This document shows, in pieces, positions 54,401 through 63,772 of a stretch of DNA of 64,000 nt; position 1 is the stretch's first letter; every line of letters begins with the position of its first letter. The stretch lies in assembly GCF_001949145.1 (NCBI RefSeq), contig NW_019091382.1:974500-1038499 (forward strand). Reading direction: 5' to 3'. The translations under genes were made by a program, and so were the position numbers. A model generated the notes under the pieces. The model saw nothing but the letters and a program-made list of their open reading frames with translations, made no database searches and was not told where the DNA came from. Source of the DNA: Acanthaster planci (Eukaryota; Echinodermata; Asteroidea; Valvatida; Acanthasteridae).

Positions 54401-54855
54401 TAATCAAATCAAACAGCTATCCAAATAATTTAGAAATTGAATGATTAATTCTTTCATGAAGTTCTCAGTGTTCTGAATACTAAAATTCTTTTTTGAACAA
54501 TACGAAACACAGCCAACCATATATAGAGTTGTCATTTTTATTTAAGTTTGTGAGTTCAAAAGGAGACTGGACCACTCGTATCACATGGGTAAATTTATGA
54601 ATATTGATGCTACATGGGAACTAGACTTCTTCAAACACAGATAAATTCCTGGACTACACTTGCAACCCTCTCATTCCTGAGACTGATACCCGGCCCTACT
54701 TTTCTTGGTTATTTTGTTCATGTCGCATGCAAATTTCCTTCCCCTCCATTTCTTCACAGGTCAAGACAGAGGGTGAAATTGCCAGGTTTCAAGAAGGACT
54801 GGCTAGGTACGAGGAACGCAAACAGGCCCGGTCCAAAGAGAAAACCCAGGCCTAA
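48239..54855 (+). CDS. ACOT7: Acyl-CoA thioesterase 7 (long-chain acyl-CoA hydrolase), complete
   Basis: Spliced gene: 48239-48468, 49433-49553, 50305-50485, 51503-51730, 52538-52747, 53956-54140, 54760-54855; all phases agree. It encodes 416 residues from the first ATG, or 349 from ATG 48440; human isoforms are about 340-380. ACOT7 hydrolyses long-chain acyl-CoA to free fatty acid and CoA using two fused hotdog domains. Hotdog 1 has RLMGPEDANFSGNVHGG (Asn85 aligns with mouse catalytic Asn24) and KMIEQAGLIVSTRHCN. Hotdog 2 has GGVTMKLMDEVAG (Asp292 aligns with mouse Asp213). Both catalytic positions are intact. Oddities: HGG is NGG in hotdog 2, and the first 38 residues are basic with no acidic residue, like a mitochondrial presequence. 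Two further in-frame ATGs (48410, 48440) could give cytosolic forms. Confidence 0.95.
49433..49553 (+). CDS. ACOT7: ACOT7 exon 2 (hotdog 1 active-site region)
   Basis: Acceptor TCCGCCCCTCAG, donor GTAAAG. LMGPEDANFSGNVHGGVILK and MIEQAGLIVSTRHCN align with human IMRPDDANVAGNVHGGTILK and MIEEAGAIISTRHCN. Confidence 0.97.
49648..49730 (+). repeat. (TTTG)n microsatellite
   Basis: Tetranucleotide TTTG repeats, interrupted by two GGGGTGTTGGG blocks, in ACOT7 intron 2. Confidence 0.9.
50305..50485 (+). CDS. ACOT7: ACOT7 exon 3
   Basis: Acceptor GAATATCATCAG. ERCVAGLVRVEKTDFVQPMY and IGEVAQLHAEITHTAHHSME match human ERCVAALARVERTDFLSPMC and IGEVAHVSAEITYTSKHSVE. The donor is GTTGGT, an uncommon +3 T, but it is required to keep phase with exon 4. 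Confidence 0.95.
51503..51730 (+). CDS. ACOT7: ACOT7 exon 4 (end of hotdog 1 and linker)
   Basis: Acceptor TTTTTCCTTTGTTTCAG, donor GTGAGT. TRRMTNQATLWYVPTSIK matches human AKKLTNKATLWYVPLSLK. A charged linker follows (KQQAARQRQGIG, SMEEIDEMKTVAN), less conserved than either hotdog. Confidence 0.94.
52538..52747 (+). CDS. ACOT7: ACOT7 exon 5 (hotdog 2 active-site region)
   Basis: Acceptor CAACTCTTATACAG, donor GTACGG. AQSSLIHLAGVTDCNYANFV and NGGVTMKLMDEVAGITAFKH align with human SQSSLIHLVGPSDCTLHGFV and HGGVTMKLMDEVAGIVAARH. The His before GG is Asn here. Confidence 0.97.
53249..53502. mobile_element. GGGTAATTCC miniature element, copy 3
   Basis: Full-length copy with both termini (GGGTAATTCCAGAAATTAGG and its inverse) and the exact 4-bp flank AGAT on each side. 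It lies in ACOT7 intron 5. The arms run inward to CCTGTTACATCT and AGATGTGACAGGGACACGA. Confidence 0.8.
53956..54140 (+). CDS. ACOT7: ACOT7 exon 6 (end of hotdog 2)
   Basis: Acceptor CATTCCGCACAG, donor GTAGAT. VIGRPTFSSNRSIEIEVFVD and HAFFTFVSLGNKKQILPVPQ match human ISGRMTFTSNKSMEIEVLVD and SAFFTYVSLSQEGRSLPVPQ. Confidence 0.96.
54760..54855 (+). CDS. ACOT7: ACOT7 terminal exon
   Basis: Acceptor CCATTTCTTCACAG. 31 codons VKTEGEIARFQEGLARYEER and KQARSKEKTQA, then TAA. It parallels the human charged tail TEDEKKRFEEGKGRYLQMK. Confidence 0.93.
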   Translation, partial: VKTEGEIARFQEGLARYEERKQARSKEKTQA

Positions 54856-54977
54856 CCCACAAGCATTAACAAGTCCCGAAGCTCAGGATAAGTTACACTG
54901 TTCGATTAATTTAAAAACTGCTCTTGTTTTCGGAGAAAAAAAAGTATACATGTATGTCCTTTTTAGTTTGAAATGTC

Positions 54978-54983
54978 ATTAAA
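54978..54983 (+). promoter_or_regulatory. Candidate ACOT7 polyadenylation signal
   Basis: ATTAAA, the common variant signal, lies about 120 bases after the stop codon. A canonical AATAAA at 56030-56035 is a possible distal site. Confidence 0.35.
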
Positions 54984-57900
54984 TAGGTGCAAGCACATGC
55001 TACCGGATAATTTGGTTCAACGGATTTATCTTTAGGCAACTTTGAGCCATGACTGTAGTTTAGTGTGGTTTGACCAACATCACTCGAACGATGGATGGTT
55101 AACCATTTGGAACCAGACTCCAGCTTTCATCACTCGTTATCTCTAGTCTATTTAGTAATTGAGCACTGAGGGAACCATTGGCACGAAAATATTTATCTGA
55201 GATGGCAGAGACGGTAAATACAACAAGAGATGCGACCAACGCTAGAAAATAAGAGATGATGGGATTTTAAAAAAGAATTCAAGTAGAGTTGTTCGAGTTG
55301 GACTGTATTGTAAACAAGCTCTTGTACTAGTCTTCGTTCCAAGACGTTGCTGTAGTTTATTCTGTCATCACGAACCATCACTGTTAGAGGGCACTGTCCC
55401 TACATGAACTGCTATCTCTTGAAGTCAGAAACGAATCCAGGTGAAGAGAGTGCCCTCTCATGTCTGAATTAGTCCATTTCAGCTCAAAGCAATGTGTAGG
55501 TCTTTGAACCAGGACTGCGTAAGAACACATGCATTGGTTAGAATCAATTGATCAATGCCGAACTTTCATTCAAGTTCAGATGTACCGTACATGCTTTCAA
55601 AGGGGACTGAAGTCCAGTCTAAACTTGAATACTGATAATTATTCACATATTTATTATATTTACAAACTGTACTGAAAAATCAGAAATAAGAAAGTTCGAG
55701 GCTGCTGGGTTAGTTAACAGTACTGACAAGAAATGTCTACCCTATAAAATGCTTCTTTTGAACAAAAGTTAACCATGCCATATAACCGGCATTTTGCATA
55801 ATTAACTATTCAGTGTTGTACGGTTTTATGGTGTTATGTGATGGATTGTACGGTGTTTTCTTTTTAAATCAGCGTTACATTGTAGTTGTGTTTTTCCAGT
55901 CAGATAATCTCAACAGTCATATTTGAAGTTTCAGTTGTGACTGTGTAGAGGTTTATAATACTATAAATTGTAGTCTAAACAAGGTCATTTTTGGAAATAC
56001 TTTATTACAAACAGAGAGCAATAAATGTCTTTCACGCACTAGATGTATTTAAAAAAAAGAAAATTCAGTCAAACGTTTATTGTATTTAGCAACACACTTT
56101 TTTTATGGACCAATTTTAGCAACACATTTAGTTGTCTGTGATGGTTGCCTTTCGAGTACTCGAGTAAGAATTATTCATAATTTCAAACTGTAAAAGAGAT
56201 TGTTAATATGATAATAAAAGAGTTTGTTAATATGTGATCAGCGTTGAATTAGGAAAAGGGGAGTCTATCACTGACAAGGCAGAAGGATTGCAGCATTAGC
56301 TCATTTGTAAACTTTAATATCTTCTTTGAATCGCTAGTTACATAAATTTTGAATTTTTAACAAGTCTACAACTTTTCGGGTCGTCGTTATAAATCAAAAA
56401 CAACACCAACTTAACTATCCACCTTTTGCTTCAGGAGCACATCGTCTGGTTTGTTAGATTTGATGCCAAAACGGCGTTTACAAATATTTTATTCTCTTGC
56501 AGAATAATTTAAAGAACAACTTCAGAGTCATAAAGTAAACTTTACATTTGATGCGGTGGTATTAAGAAGTAGCCCGCGTTTTTGTGTTTTAAATTTGGCC
56601 CAACCCTTGCCTCTAGCATATCCAGGGACTCAAAAGTGTTATACCGCCCCTTGTATTATGATAACGTAGTAAATTGTAGCATATGATTGTATGGACCATA
56701 TTGAAATGTTATAGTTTCGTTACGCAGTGCTTAAAGATTTTTATGTTGCATTTTGTCAAATGGTTATTTTATGATTTTTATGTTGCGTTTAATTTGTCAA
56801 ATGGTTATTTTTATTCAACTAGCAACTGAAATCGCACAACTTGTTGTCAGTGGATTACGTAAAAAATATATATCAATTGTTCCTCTTTCTGGAGAGACTT
56901 CTTGTCGTCCGTCATTCGTAGGCCCAGTGTTCCCTGATAGGCCGTATTCCGCCCAAGGCATTGTGATTAAAACTCACAGCGCTAAGGACGAGCCTTTATT
57001 GACCATTGATTGGCGCGCAACCAACCTCCATGTAGCCGGATGTCCGGATTGGCTTCCCAGGCTACAAGACGTCATCATGAATGTACGTTCCATCCTGCTG
57101 TCCAACAGCCAATGAGTCATAGGGCCTATTCATCTTAAAGCTGCAGTAAATGTTAAAGGACGCATCTCAATTACCGCAACTTAATTTTTGTCCGACACGG
57201 AGGAGCTGCGCGATACATTAAAAAACGGATAAAATATTACGGGTCGGTGAAAGCCAAATTTATTCACACATTGTAACAAAACCTCAAAGTCGCAATTCAC
57301 CAGCCGTGTTCAATTTGACAAAAGCGCGGTATGATGAACAAAACGCTCAGCCTGTACCCCGCATGGTGCATTAAAAAGGTACATGTAAATCTGAATATTC
57401 ATATACCGAACGTAACTTTCGGCCAATGACGATTACAGCCTTGGTAGTGTTGCCCAATCATATTGCTTGTTCTGAAGAATTGGAAGAAGTAAGCTACGTG
57501 TATCAAAGCTAGAGCATCGATTCCAGTTGAAATCTCATGAGTGTGTTCCAAAAGTTTCTCTTGAATCCTAAACTTTCATTTCCAGTGTTGTACCTCTAAA
57601 GTTGAACAATCGGTAATCACTGAATAAAAATCAGAAAGAAACTTATTGCAATGCATCCATTTACATAAATGGCCGAATGAGAATTATGTGATGCAAGTAG
57701 GTGTCGCCTCAAGTTTTATTTATTACGGTGAGTTTATTAATCCTGAGTTAGTGTCACAAAATCAATGAAAATAATGACAGACTGTTCAAAAATAAGTAAA
57801 ACGGTAAGGCAAGCAGGACCTGACTACGATGAGACGTAGTCCGGTTCTCTAAGATTTCTTAATTTCTTTTATCATGTTTCCGAAAAGAACAATTGTTACG

Positions 57901-58084
57901 AGGAACAAATTATTGAGCAATCGGGCCCGACCTACCATCCCATGGAGCTCTAAATAAGCCGTCCATAATGTTGCATTCACAAAAAAATGATGTCAGCTTC
58001 ATTGAAGACATCTTCATCCAGTCATAAATTGTAAGAAAATAAACATCTTGGAAGTTACCCTCAGAAGGCATATCCAGTGATGTA

Positions 58085-58554
58085 GTCGAGCACCAAAACT
58101 CGAGTACCGAGTTTTCCAAGTACACACAGTGCCGAGTACAGGCCAAGTCCGAGTGAGCCAAAAATCAGAGTTTTAGTTGCTTAGAGTCCGAGTACGCGGG
58201 CCAAGTACGAGTACAATTGTACGACTAAAACATTATGGAAATTTGCATTGTTAGTTAAAAAATGTACACAGGCGATACTGCGAGCGCTGCCAAGTGCCAA
58301 CACCCATTCACGAATACTCGATTTAGAGTCAATAAAAACACTGTGTGACTTATAATGTGTTACTTACACCATGTGAAATTTGTGGTCAAAGTTTAGTATC
58401 GGAAAATAAGTATGGAAATTAAATTCTAATTTCTTTTGGAGTACTGCGCGACTGGGATCGAGTAAACCAAGTACGATTTGCCGAGTTTGAGTGCAAAATT
58501 ACTAGTACTTGTTTTTTCAAGTACTTATGATCGAATACGGGCCAGGCGCCCTCC
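58085..58554. mobile_element. GAGTAC-rich element flanked by 8-bp direct repeats
   Basis: Multiple CGAGTACCGAG, CCGAGTACGCGGG and AAGTACGAGTAC blocks fill about 470 bp. GTGATGTA occurs at 58077-58084 and 58555-58562. The terminal inverted repeats are poor, so the flanks may be part of the element rather than a duplication. Similar sequence occurs at 28014-28135 and 37255-37395. Confidence 0.45.
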
Positions 58555-58701
58555 GTGATGTAAATATGATGTAACGTTCACGTACTTTCCGTCCGCAAAT
58601 TAAAAAAAAAAAATGATGAAGCGACCAGTAGCAAATTGATGCGTGTGTGAGTGTGGCTTTTCAGGGCCACCATATGAAGGCGGAGCTATTCAAGTTTCAA
58701 G

Positions 58702-58732
58702 ATGGCAGAGAACGTCAACCAGGTGGAAAGCG
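58702..58732 (+). CDS. PPP1R7: PPP1R7 exon 1 (predicted start)
   Basis: ATG in the context CAAGATGGCAG opens MAENVNQVES plus one base, donor GTGAAC. The trailing G joins CA at 60112 to give Ala, so phase fits. An earlier donor (CAG|GTGGAA) would not keep phase. Confidence 0.7.
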
Positions 58733-61700
58733 GTGAACGTGAGAAACTTTCAAAATAAAACTTTTACTGTTCTTGTTTTCAAATCAAGCGTGAAGGCGCG
58801 GTGTAATATTTGGCAACGAAACGAGAGCATAAAATTCTCGGGAAAACTGTCAATTTTTCCGTAATAAGCGTTAATCATGTTTATTAGGCCTGACACTGAC
58901 ATCGATCAAGATCGCATGCCTGACGTTAGACAACGTTATTGCCAGAGCAATCAACCTAGCTTAGGCCCAATGTAAGGCCTGCATGGTTGAGTGCACAGTA
59001 CATGGGTCATGATCTCGTGTTAAAAATAACACGAGTCACAATTCGTGATATTGCCCCCAGTCTGCACTGTGGTCCTGTTGCCATGGAAATTATGTATTCG
59101 TATTCAGATCGCAGCGTCTCGTTGGGCAAAGCTGAAGTGTCCGGAATTTGGGCTAGCGCTCTGTCATTTGTCACCACAGCACAGCATAGCCCCACTAGTG
59201 TGGCACGGATCACTCCCGATTTATCCTTAAATCGGGAGTGATCCGTGCCACACTAGTGGGGCTAAGCACAGCACAGCACAGGGTTAAAAAAAAAAAAAAG
59301 CTCGGAGATCATGTCACCTATATGGGAACCCTGTTCGTATAATAGGCTTAGAATGGGGAAATACATTTCAATTTCTGGACCCAACGAGGCAAATGACGGC
59401 TAGCTTAAGTTCAGGGTCCCGTGGCTATATATGGATTCAGTGAATCTGTTGCTAGGCCTACGTAAGAAGAAGAGGGTCAATTTTATTGAAAGAGGACCAG
59501 GTTTCAATTTTTGACATGTTGAGGTCAATTATAATATCAATAGGGTAAATATTGTCACTTCTTGTCAGTGTTAGTGGGCTACACATGACACAAGGAGGGA
59601 TAACATTCACATGGCTGGTTATGCCTATCAAAAAGCAATTTTTCTTGCAGTTTACAATCCTTAATTCACAAAAACAGGGTGAGCATAAAATTTGCCTTTG
59701 ATTTCATTCCTTTTCTGACCTATTTTGTGATAACAAAATTAGAGTGGTCCTGAAAGACAAAAAACCCCAAAACTCCTAGTCCTTTTTACGTCAAATTTGG
59801 TAAAACTCCCCCAGCTGTCAACACAGCAATGTTAAGAGGAAATTTGTGTAGGCTGCCATGGTATGCATAGGCTCTGTCTGAGATTTTTTTAGAAAGAAAC
59901 AACGTGAAATCCTTGGTATGTAACCGTGTTTTATTCCCTGGGGAAATACACGTGTTAGATACATGTATGTGTCAGTCGATTTTTGAGAGTACATTCCAAG
60001 AATATTGGAATGTTGTCTTTCACAGGAAGACAGAATAAACTTACTGATTACTTGTGACATTCACAAACTGTGATGCTCATATCTGGAATTCCTTCCTCTT
60101 TCCCTGCGTAGCAAATTTTGTTTCTGATGAAGAATCTGAAGAGGAATCTTCAGGCCCTGGGGTGGAGGAAATTCCTGCCAGGACTATACCACCGTTTGAA
60201 CTTAACCCAGATGATACCGTAAGAATGGAAAAAAGGTTTTGCCCGGTTAAATGCAATGTAGCTCATCTACATGTTTGTACATAAATGACAGTTTGAAAGT
60301 GCTTTGTTCTAGTTGCGTCGGTCCCAGCAATAACTGGGACCGCCCAACTATTGCCCTGCTGTTAGGCCGCCCGATTGTGGTTAGCAAATTCCTTTTCAAA
60401 AATGTCTCAACCTTCAGGTTATTACAGGTCACAGCTGACGGAACTCTTCTGGGCTATACCTGGCATGAAACAAGCAAAACTAAGGCACCCTCTGAGAGAC
60501 TTTGCCACAGTTGGGCCGGCCCAGTTATCGAACCACAGTTGGGACGTGCCCAACTATAGTTGGTACCAACACCCTAGGTGTGGTGTGGCAATTGTACAGG
60601 TGATGCTACATTGTATTATGGTCACCGCTTCTGTCAATGATAAATTAATGTGTTGCTGAAGGCCTAGCAATTTTGCTGGTTTTGATTGTGACAGACTCCA
60701 TCTGTGTTTTTGTAGGATGTTGATTTGAACCACAGACGGATTGACAGGATTGAAGGATTTCACGTCCTCCGACAAGTTGAGGTAGAGAACATCTTTATTC
60801 AGTTGACTTGTATTGACAAATGAAGAGATTGCTAAATAACAACGTATAGGATGTGATCAGAAGATGTCAAAGTACATGTACTTCGTAATAGAGTTTTTGT
60901 GTTGCTGGCATCTCCATGTTGCCTCTGAGGCTTTTTGTTTGGTTATTTTAATTTAGTTACAACGAATGCACAAAAGGTTTACTCAAACCTGTCCCAGTGG
61001 TACAATCCTCACACAAAGCCATGGCTGGGGACGGCTCTCAGTATGAAGGGGTTAAAATATCTGCGAATTTTCAATCTCCACTCTTGCCAGTGTTCAACTG
61101 TTGTCATCATTTCGATTGAGTTTTGGGTGCTGGTTTTGGGTGTTTAAGTCGTGACCATCACAAGACCAGATGAAAGCATACACAAGACCATGCACAGACC
61201 AGTCACAAGTGACTGTATGAACAATGACAAAGGAATGCTTTTGTTGCAGTTCATTTGAATAGCTTGTAACTTGAATTCAGACTTAAGGTCTTATGCTGGT
61301 CTTGTGAAGGTCTTAAGTGGTTTNNNNNNNNNNNNNNNNNNNNNNNNNNNNNNNNNNNNNNNNNNNNNNNNNNNNNNNNNNNNNNNNNNNNNNNNNNNNN
61401 NNNNNNNNNNNNNNNNNNNNNNNNNNNNNNNNNNNNNNNNNNNNNNNNNNNNNNNNNNNNNNNNNNNNNNNNNNNNNNNNNNNNNNNNNNNNNNNNNNNN
61501 NNNNNNNNNNNNNNNNNNNNNNNNNNNNNNNNNNNNNNNNNNNNNNNNNNNNNNNNNNNNNNNNNNNNNNNNNNNNNNNNNNNNNNNNNNNNNNNNNNNN
61601 NNNNNNNNNNNNNNNNNNNNNNNNNNNNNNNNNNNNNNNNNNNNNNNNNNNNNNNNNNNNNNNNNNNNNNNNNNNTTGTGCTGGTCTTGTGAAGGTCTTA

Positions 61701-63772
61701 AGTGGTCTTGTGCTGGTCTTGTAAAGGTCCTAAGTGGTTTTGTGATTGTCTGTTGAAGGTCCTAAGTGGTCTTGTGCTGGTCTTGTGAAAGTCTTAAGTG
61801 ATCTCGACTAGTAACACTGAGCTCCACATTTTTTCTCAGACTACTTTCCAATCCGGTTTGTAAATGTGACGTCACTCCAGTTTAAACCACGCCCACTGCA
61901 CATGCACTGCGCATAGAGTTACATGCATTGATTGCCATTTACACGGAACCATGGAACCAGAAGTTAACGCGCAACTTCAGCAATCGTCTGATGGGAGCTT
62001 GCAAATCGTGGCATGCCCGCCTTTGTGACGAAGTCACTTACGAACCGGATATCAAAGTTTCAAAGGATTGTCTACTACCTACATGTGCATGACTCTTCGG
62101 TCCTTTCCCATGACATTGGTGGATGCACGTTGGGTCACATTGGTCATTGGAAATGCCCTGTACATGGATACCGGGTCCGATTTGGGCTCAGAGTTTGTCA
62201 AAGTTGATGTACCTCTGACCTGCCTGGCACTAACAGCAGACATTGTTCACTATCGAGGCTTTCCTGGATTTGTTGACTTTTCTCCGTCTTCTCGGTAAAG
62301 TGAATTTTGGAGGTTGAAATGATATAATTCCAGAGCTTTTTTTATATTAACGTTGGATGTCCAGACTCTTTGCCTGCGTCAGAACTTGATCAAGAAATTG
62401 GAGAACCTGGAATCTTTGACCACACTGACCGAGCTCGACGTGTACGACAACGCCATCACCACCATTGAGAACCTCGGTGCACTGGTTAATTTGAAGTAGG
62501 TGCAGTAACGCACATGTCCCCCCTTTAATATGTTAAATATAGAAAGATCTAATGCCGTTCCACTGGACTTTTCTGATTGTCTCCTTTAAGTGAATTTTGT
62601 AAAGAGCAAGTGCTCATGGGGATAGTGACTCCATACAATATTTATCACAGTGCCTACTGCCATTGGTGGGGGCCACCGCAGATGATCATAAGAGCATGAC
62701 CGTGGTTACTGGGTTCTTCTGTAAACATTTGAATTTGTTTTTTCCCTGGTTTCATGCGCTTGGAAACCAACGTCATGGTTCATAAGGGTTTCGGGAGCAT
62801 TGGCCGTATAATTTTGACACAAATGTTTAAGCATTTCAAATCATTCAGAACTCGTAACTGACTAAAATTTGAGGATACCTTGCAGAATACTGGACCTGTC
62901 TTTCAACAAGATCCGTAAGCTGGAAAACCTGGATAGCCTGGTGAATCTGGTGAAGCTCTTCGTCATCAACAATAAGGTCTCCACAATCGAAAACGTCAGC
63001 CACCTCAGCCAACTGACGATGTTGGAGCTCGGCGACAACCGAATCCGGGTAAATATGAGTCTTGTCTCGTAGCATATTGCCTTAAAACTCAAACAGCCGT
63101 GATAGAGCCAGCTGGGATTTATTTTGGGCCTAAAAGCTTGATTTTAGGAAAAGATAGGAGGTGGACAATTTGACAGTATTGGAATGCCATATTGACACAT
63201 TTGACACACTTTAAAAGTGGTGTTGCGTGAATAGTTTTAATCGTGTCCTGCTTTTAGCGCCAACTTTCAATTGCCTTTCAAATTTTTTCAGAACTACTTT
63301 TTTCTTTGCTGTTTGTGAATGTTTCTGAGGTTGGTAACAGAAGGCGCTGTCGCGTTCTTCTTTGTCCAGAAACTGGAGAACTTGGACGCGCTGGTGAATC
63401 TAGAGAGTTTATTCGTGGGGAAGAACAAGATCTCAAAGCTAGAGAACCTTGGAAGTTTAAAGAACCTCAGAGTGCTCAGCATACAGGTATGTCATATCAG
63501 GCTTGTAGGAAAGGTCCTAGTTAGTTCCTCCTTCTAACCATCAAACCTATCTCTTGACAGTGTCATCTGAAAAGCCACAACCCTACAAAAACCAAAACCC
63601 AACTGACTGAACCTAATCCATTCTCCCAAGTACATTTCAGTGAATGGTCTTTAATTCCGTCCTTCAGAGTAATCGTATCGTCAAGCTAGAAGGTCTGGAG
63701 GAACTGGAAAATCTGGAAGAGTTATACATCAGTCACAACGGTATCCAGACGATCGAGAATCTAGACCAGAAT
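58702..63772 (+). CDS. PPP1R7: Protein phosphatase 1 regulatory subunit 7 (SDS22), 3' end outside window
   Basis: Spliced exons: 58702-58732, 60112-60218, 60716-60781, 62365-62495, 62886-63048, 63370-63486, 63668-63772; 240 codons, all in phase, continuing beyond 64000. Human PPP1R7 has 360 residues, so about a third is missing. The product starts with an acidic N-terminus (SDEESEEESSGPGVEE) and then SDS22-type leucine-rich repeats, each with the LxxLxxLxxNxI pattern: VDLNHRRIDRIEGF, LCLRQNLIKKLENLESL, LDVYDNAITTIENL, LDLSFNKIRKLENL, LFVINNKVSTIENV, LELGDNRIR, LFVGKNKISKLENL, LYISHNGIQTIENL. SDS22 binds the catalytic subunit of PP1 and controls its maturation and localisation in nucleus and cytoplasm. 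Exon 1 is the least certain. Confidence 0.94.
58733..60111 (+). other. PPP1R7 intron 1
   Basis: It contains the second foldback hairpin (59187-59264) followed by AGCACAGC repeats and a poly-A run. The rest is AT-rich with nothing recognised. Confidence 0.6.
59187..59264. mobile_element. 78-bp perfect foldback hairpin with 9-bp target duplication, copy 2
   Basis: 37-bp arms (59187-59223 and 59228-59264) are exact complements around a 4-base loop, starting TAGCCCC and ending GGGGCTA. AGCACAGCA is found directly on both sides (59178-59186 and 59265-59273), although this flank is itself CAG-rich. Compared with 7648-7724 it shares the TAG...CTA ends, the CCC block and a GGC-CG-AT...ACTCC core. 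Confidence 0.75.
60112..60218 (+). CDS. PPP1R7: PPP1R7 exon 2 (acidic N-terminal region)
   Basis: Acceptor TTTCCCTGCGTAG, donor GTAAGA. NFVSDEESEEESSGPGVEEI, then PARTIPPFELNPDDT. Acidic composition resembles the human N-terminus, with little direct identity. Confidence 0.85.
60308..60577. mobile_element. ACAGTTGGGC-type inverted-repeat element, copy 2
   Basis: CTAGTTGCGTCGGTCCCAGC at the left mirrors GTGCCCAACTATAGTTGG and ACCAACACCCTAG at the right, arms about 40 bp with mismatches. It lies in PPP1R7 intron 2. Shorter internal copies of GCCCAACT occur. Confidence 0.5.
60716..60781 (+). CDS. PPP1R7: PPP1R7 exon 3
   Basis: Acceptor CTGTGTTTTTGTAG, donor GTAGAG, 22 codons. DVDLNHRRIDRIEGFHVLRQ matches human DVDLNHYRIGKIEGFEVLKK. 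Confidence 0.96.
61150..61323 (+). repeat. GTCACAAG composite repeat, copy 4 (interrupted by gap)
   Basis: ACCATCACAAGACCAG and CAGTCACAAGTGACTG lead to the core AATGCTTTTGTTGCAGTTCA and AATAGCTTGTAACTTG. It then enters a CTTGTGAAGGTCTTAAGTGG array that runs into the N block. The array resumes at 61676. Confidence 0.7.
61324..61675. other. Assembly gap (352 N)
   Basis: All bases are N. Both edges are in the same 32-bp tandem repeat (GTGGTCTTGTGCTGGTCTTG type), so the gap probably hides more repeat units, of unknown number. Any frame read across it is meaningless. Confidence 0.98.
61676..61805 (+). repeat. 32-bp minisatellite after the gap
   Basis: About four units of TTGTGCTGGTCTTGTGAAGG type, each continuing TCTTAAGTGG. 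This is the continuation of the array before the gap. Confidence 0.8.
61866..62062 (+). repeat. Dispersed repeat, copy B (relative of 4213-4680)
   Basis: GTGACGTCACTCCAG, CCACGCCCACTG, GAACCAGAAGTTAACGCGC, TGATGGGAGCTTGC and GTCACTTACGAACCGGAT occur in the same order as at 4.2-4.7 kb. It is in PPP1R7 intron 3. Confidence 0.65.
62365..62495 (+). CDS. PPP1R7: PPP1R7 exon 4 (leucine-rich repeats)
   Basis: Acceptor CGTTGGATGTCCAG, donor GTAGGT. TLCLRQNLIKKLENLESLTT and LTELDVYDNAITTIENLGAL match human TLCLRQNLIKCIENLEELQS and LRELDLYDNQIKKIENLEAL. Confidence 0.97.
62886..63048 (+). CDS. PPP1R7: PPP1R7 exon 5 (leucine-rich repeats)
   Basis: Acceptor GATACCTTGCAG, donor GTAAAT. ILDLSFNKIRKLENLDSLVN, LVKLFVINNKVSTIENVSHL and LTMLELGDNRIR follow the human repeats closely. 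Confidence 0.97.
63370..63486 (+). CDS. PPP1R7: PPP1R7 exon 6 (leucine-rich repeats)
   Basis: Acceptor TCTTCTTTGTCCAG, donor GTATGT. KLENLDALVNLESLFVGKNK and ISKLENLGSLKNLRVLSIQ correspond to human TNLESLFLGKNKITKLQNLD and NLTVLSMQ. Confidence 0.97.
63668..63772 (+). CDS. PPP1R7: PPP1R7 exon 7 (leucine-rich repeats)
   Basis: Acceptor AATTCCGTCCTTCAG, donor GTAAGT. SNRIVKLEGLEELENLEELY and ISHNGIQTIENLDQN match human SNRLTKIEGLQNLVNLRELY and LSHNGIEVIEGLENN. The remaining repeats and the cap lie beyond the window. Confidence 0.97.

Larger units (their letters stand above)
49553..54760 (+). other. ACOT7 introns, content summary
   Basis: Introns 2-6 hold a (TTTG)n microsatellite with GGGGTGTTGG interruptions (49648-49730), a poly-C run near 50720, and the GGGTAATTCC element at 53249-53502. 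Intron 1 (48469-49432) is AT-rich with nothing recognisable. No nested gene was seen. Confidence 0.6.
54856..58701. other. Intergenic region between ACOT7 and PPP1R7
   Basis: Apart from candidate ACOT7 3' UTR sequence, I see no gene. A 120-codon open frame at 56753-57115 has no recognisable domain. A GAGTACGAG-rich element at 58085-58554 is flanked by GTGATGTA on both sides. The last hundred bases before 58702 should contain the PPP1R7 5' UTR. Confidence 0.55.

Noticed and set aside
56753-57115. 120-codon open frame upstream of PPP1R7
   Set aside because: No known domain; the N-terminal third is a duplicated AT-rich repeat.
61271-61756. 161-codon open frame
   Set aside because: Most of it is the N gap, so it is not a real frame.
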